Below are positions 5,663 through 6,272 of a DNA stretch of 6,272 nucleotides, piece by piece. Below the pieces are notes generated by a model. The model saw only the letters and a program-made list of their open reading frames with translations, ran no database searches and was not told the DNA's origin. The stretch lies in NCBI GenBank assembly GCA_030630245.1, contig DAOVNL010000052.1:1-6272 (forward strand). The letters run 5' to 3'. Numbering within the stretch: the first letter of the stretch is position 1; the number at the start of each line of letters is the position of its first letter. The position numbers and the translations under genes are program-made. The DNA comes from Candidatus Omnitrophota bacterium. GTDB taxonomy: Bacteria > Omnitrophota > Gorgyraeia > B26-G9.

Positions 5663-5734
5663 GCTGCTGTAGCTCAGTCGGCAGAGTACATCCTTGGTAA
5701 GGATGAGGCATGGGTTCGATTCCCGTCAGCAGCT
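5663..5734 (+). tRNA. trnT: tRNA-Thr, anticodon GGU
   Basis: A complete cloverleaf was folded by hand. Acceptor arms GCTGCTG (5663-5669) and CAGCAGC (5727-5733) pair over seven bases. The D arm is GCTC/GAGT with loop AGTCGGCA. The anticodon stem CATCC/GGATG encloses TTGGTAA, giving anticodon GGT (5696-5698), which reads ACC and ACU. The T arm is ATGGG/CCCGT with loop TTCGATT. The discriminator is T at 5734 and CCA is not encoded, so it is added enzymatically. The G1-C72 and C2-G71 pairs fit threonine identity. The gene lies 23 bases before tuf and shares its promoter, so RNase P and 3' processing must separate it from the tuf message. Confidence 0.96.
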
Positions 5735-5757
5735 TTAATTAATGCAGGAGGTGCATA

Positions 5758-6272
5758 ATGGCGAAAGAGAAATTCCAGAGGAATAAAACACATGTCAACA
5801 TAGGAACAATCGGACACGTTGACCATGGTAAGACAACATTAACAGCGGCAATTACGCATATTCTAGCTAAGAAGGGATTAGCACAGGCAAAGAGGTATGA
5901 CGAAATTGATAATGCTCCGGAAGAGAAGGAAAGGGGAGTAACGATCAATGTTCACCATGCTGAATATGAAACGGAAAAGCGTCATTACGCGCACGTAGAT
6001 TGTCCCGGGCATGCTGATTATATCAAGAACATGATCACCGGAGCGGCGCAGATGGACGGAGCGGTCTTGGTGGTATCAGCGCCGGATGGCCCTATGCCTC
6101 AGACACGCGAACACATTCTCCTGGCAAGACAGGTAAACGTCCCCGCGCTTGTGGTATATATGAACAAGACAGATATGGTAGATGATCCGGAACTGATCGA
6201 GCTGGTAGAGCTTGAGATCCGCGATTTGTTGACCAAGTATGAATTTCCCGGAGACAAGATTCCAATAATTAA
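5758..6272 (+). CDS. tuf: Elongation factor Tu, 3' end missing
   Basis: The first 171 codons of EF-Tu, the GTPase that delivers aminoacyl-tRNA to the ribosome; the frame is still open at the window edge, so less than half of a normal chain of about 395 residues is present. All G-domain motifs seen here are intact and in register with E. coli EF-Tu: P-loop GHVDHGKT (19-26), the switch I threonine T62 in RGVTI, DCPGH (81-85) with catalytic His85, and NKTD (136-139) for guanine specificity. The start has a near-perfect AGGAGGTG ribosome site (5746-5753), four bases before ATG. The segment after switch I reads NVHHAEYET where many EF-Tu proteins have a form like NTxHVEYET, a lineage-level difference rather than damage. 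The tRNA-Thr(GGU) just upstream matches the tufB context in E. coli; secE, nusG and ribosomal genes would be expected beyond the window. Confidence 0.98.
   Translation, partial: MAKEKFQRNKTHVNIGTIGHVDHGKTTLTAAITHILAKKGLAQAKRYDEIDNAPEEKERGVTINVHHAEYETEKRHYAHVDCPGHADYIKNMITGAAQMDGAVLVVSAPDGPMPQTREHILLARQVNVPALVVYMNKTDMVDDPELIELVELEIRDLLTKYEFPGDKIPII

Noticed and set aside
5739..5948. Minus-strand open frame opposite tuf
   Set aside because: It is the antisense shadow of the highly conserved EF-Tu N-terminus.

Overview
This is a moderately AT-rich bacterial window with closely packed genes. Both ends run off the window inside genes: a cation/proton antiporter on the left and EF-Tu on the right. 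The gene content (CPA2 antiporters with CBS-domain partners, an extracytoplasmic thioredoxin-like lipoprotein, a DUF192 protein, an orphan receiver protein, and tRNA-Thr followed by tuf) points to a free-living bacterium. A TTG start and strong AGGAGG-type ribosome binding sites also fit. An uncultivated anaerobic lineage such as Omnitrophota is possible, but the sequence alone does not establish this and I hold it with low confidence.

Layout. Positions 1-2523 (+) hold an antiporter / CBS-domain protein / antiporter cassette. The two antiporters are paralogues that align without gaps over their last 258 residues, with 148 identities by hand count (about 57%). The CBS protein lies between them and its stop codon abuts the start codon of the second antiporter. 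Positions 2538-3236 (-) hold an RluB-type rRNA pseudouridine synthase convergent with the cassette. Positions 3237-3490 have no gene; this gap carries a plausible promoter reading rightward and several inverted repeats, one of which covers the start codon of the pseudouridine synthase. Positions 3491-5023 (+) hold a four-gene run: a second, unrelated CBS-pair protein, a 57-residue two-helix membrane protein, a thioredoxin-fold lipoprotein and a membrane-anchored DUF192 protein. Positions 5134-5502 hold a single-domain response regulator starting at TTG with its own promoter. From 5575 there is a strong promoter, tRNA-Thr(GGU) at 5663-5734, and the first 171 codons of tuf.

Working together. 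The left cassette looks like a monovalent cation/proton exchange unit in which the CBS protein could sense adenine nucleotides and gate one or both transporters; this is inference. The middle run puts small membrane and envelope proteins together (thioredoxin-like, DUF192) without an obvious shared pathway. The right end matches the conserved tRNA-Thr(GGU)-tuf arrangement that begins the translation and transcription supercluster in many bacteria, so the RNA from the 5575 promoter must be cut by tRNA processing to release tuf mRNA.
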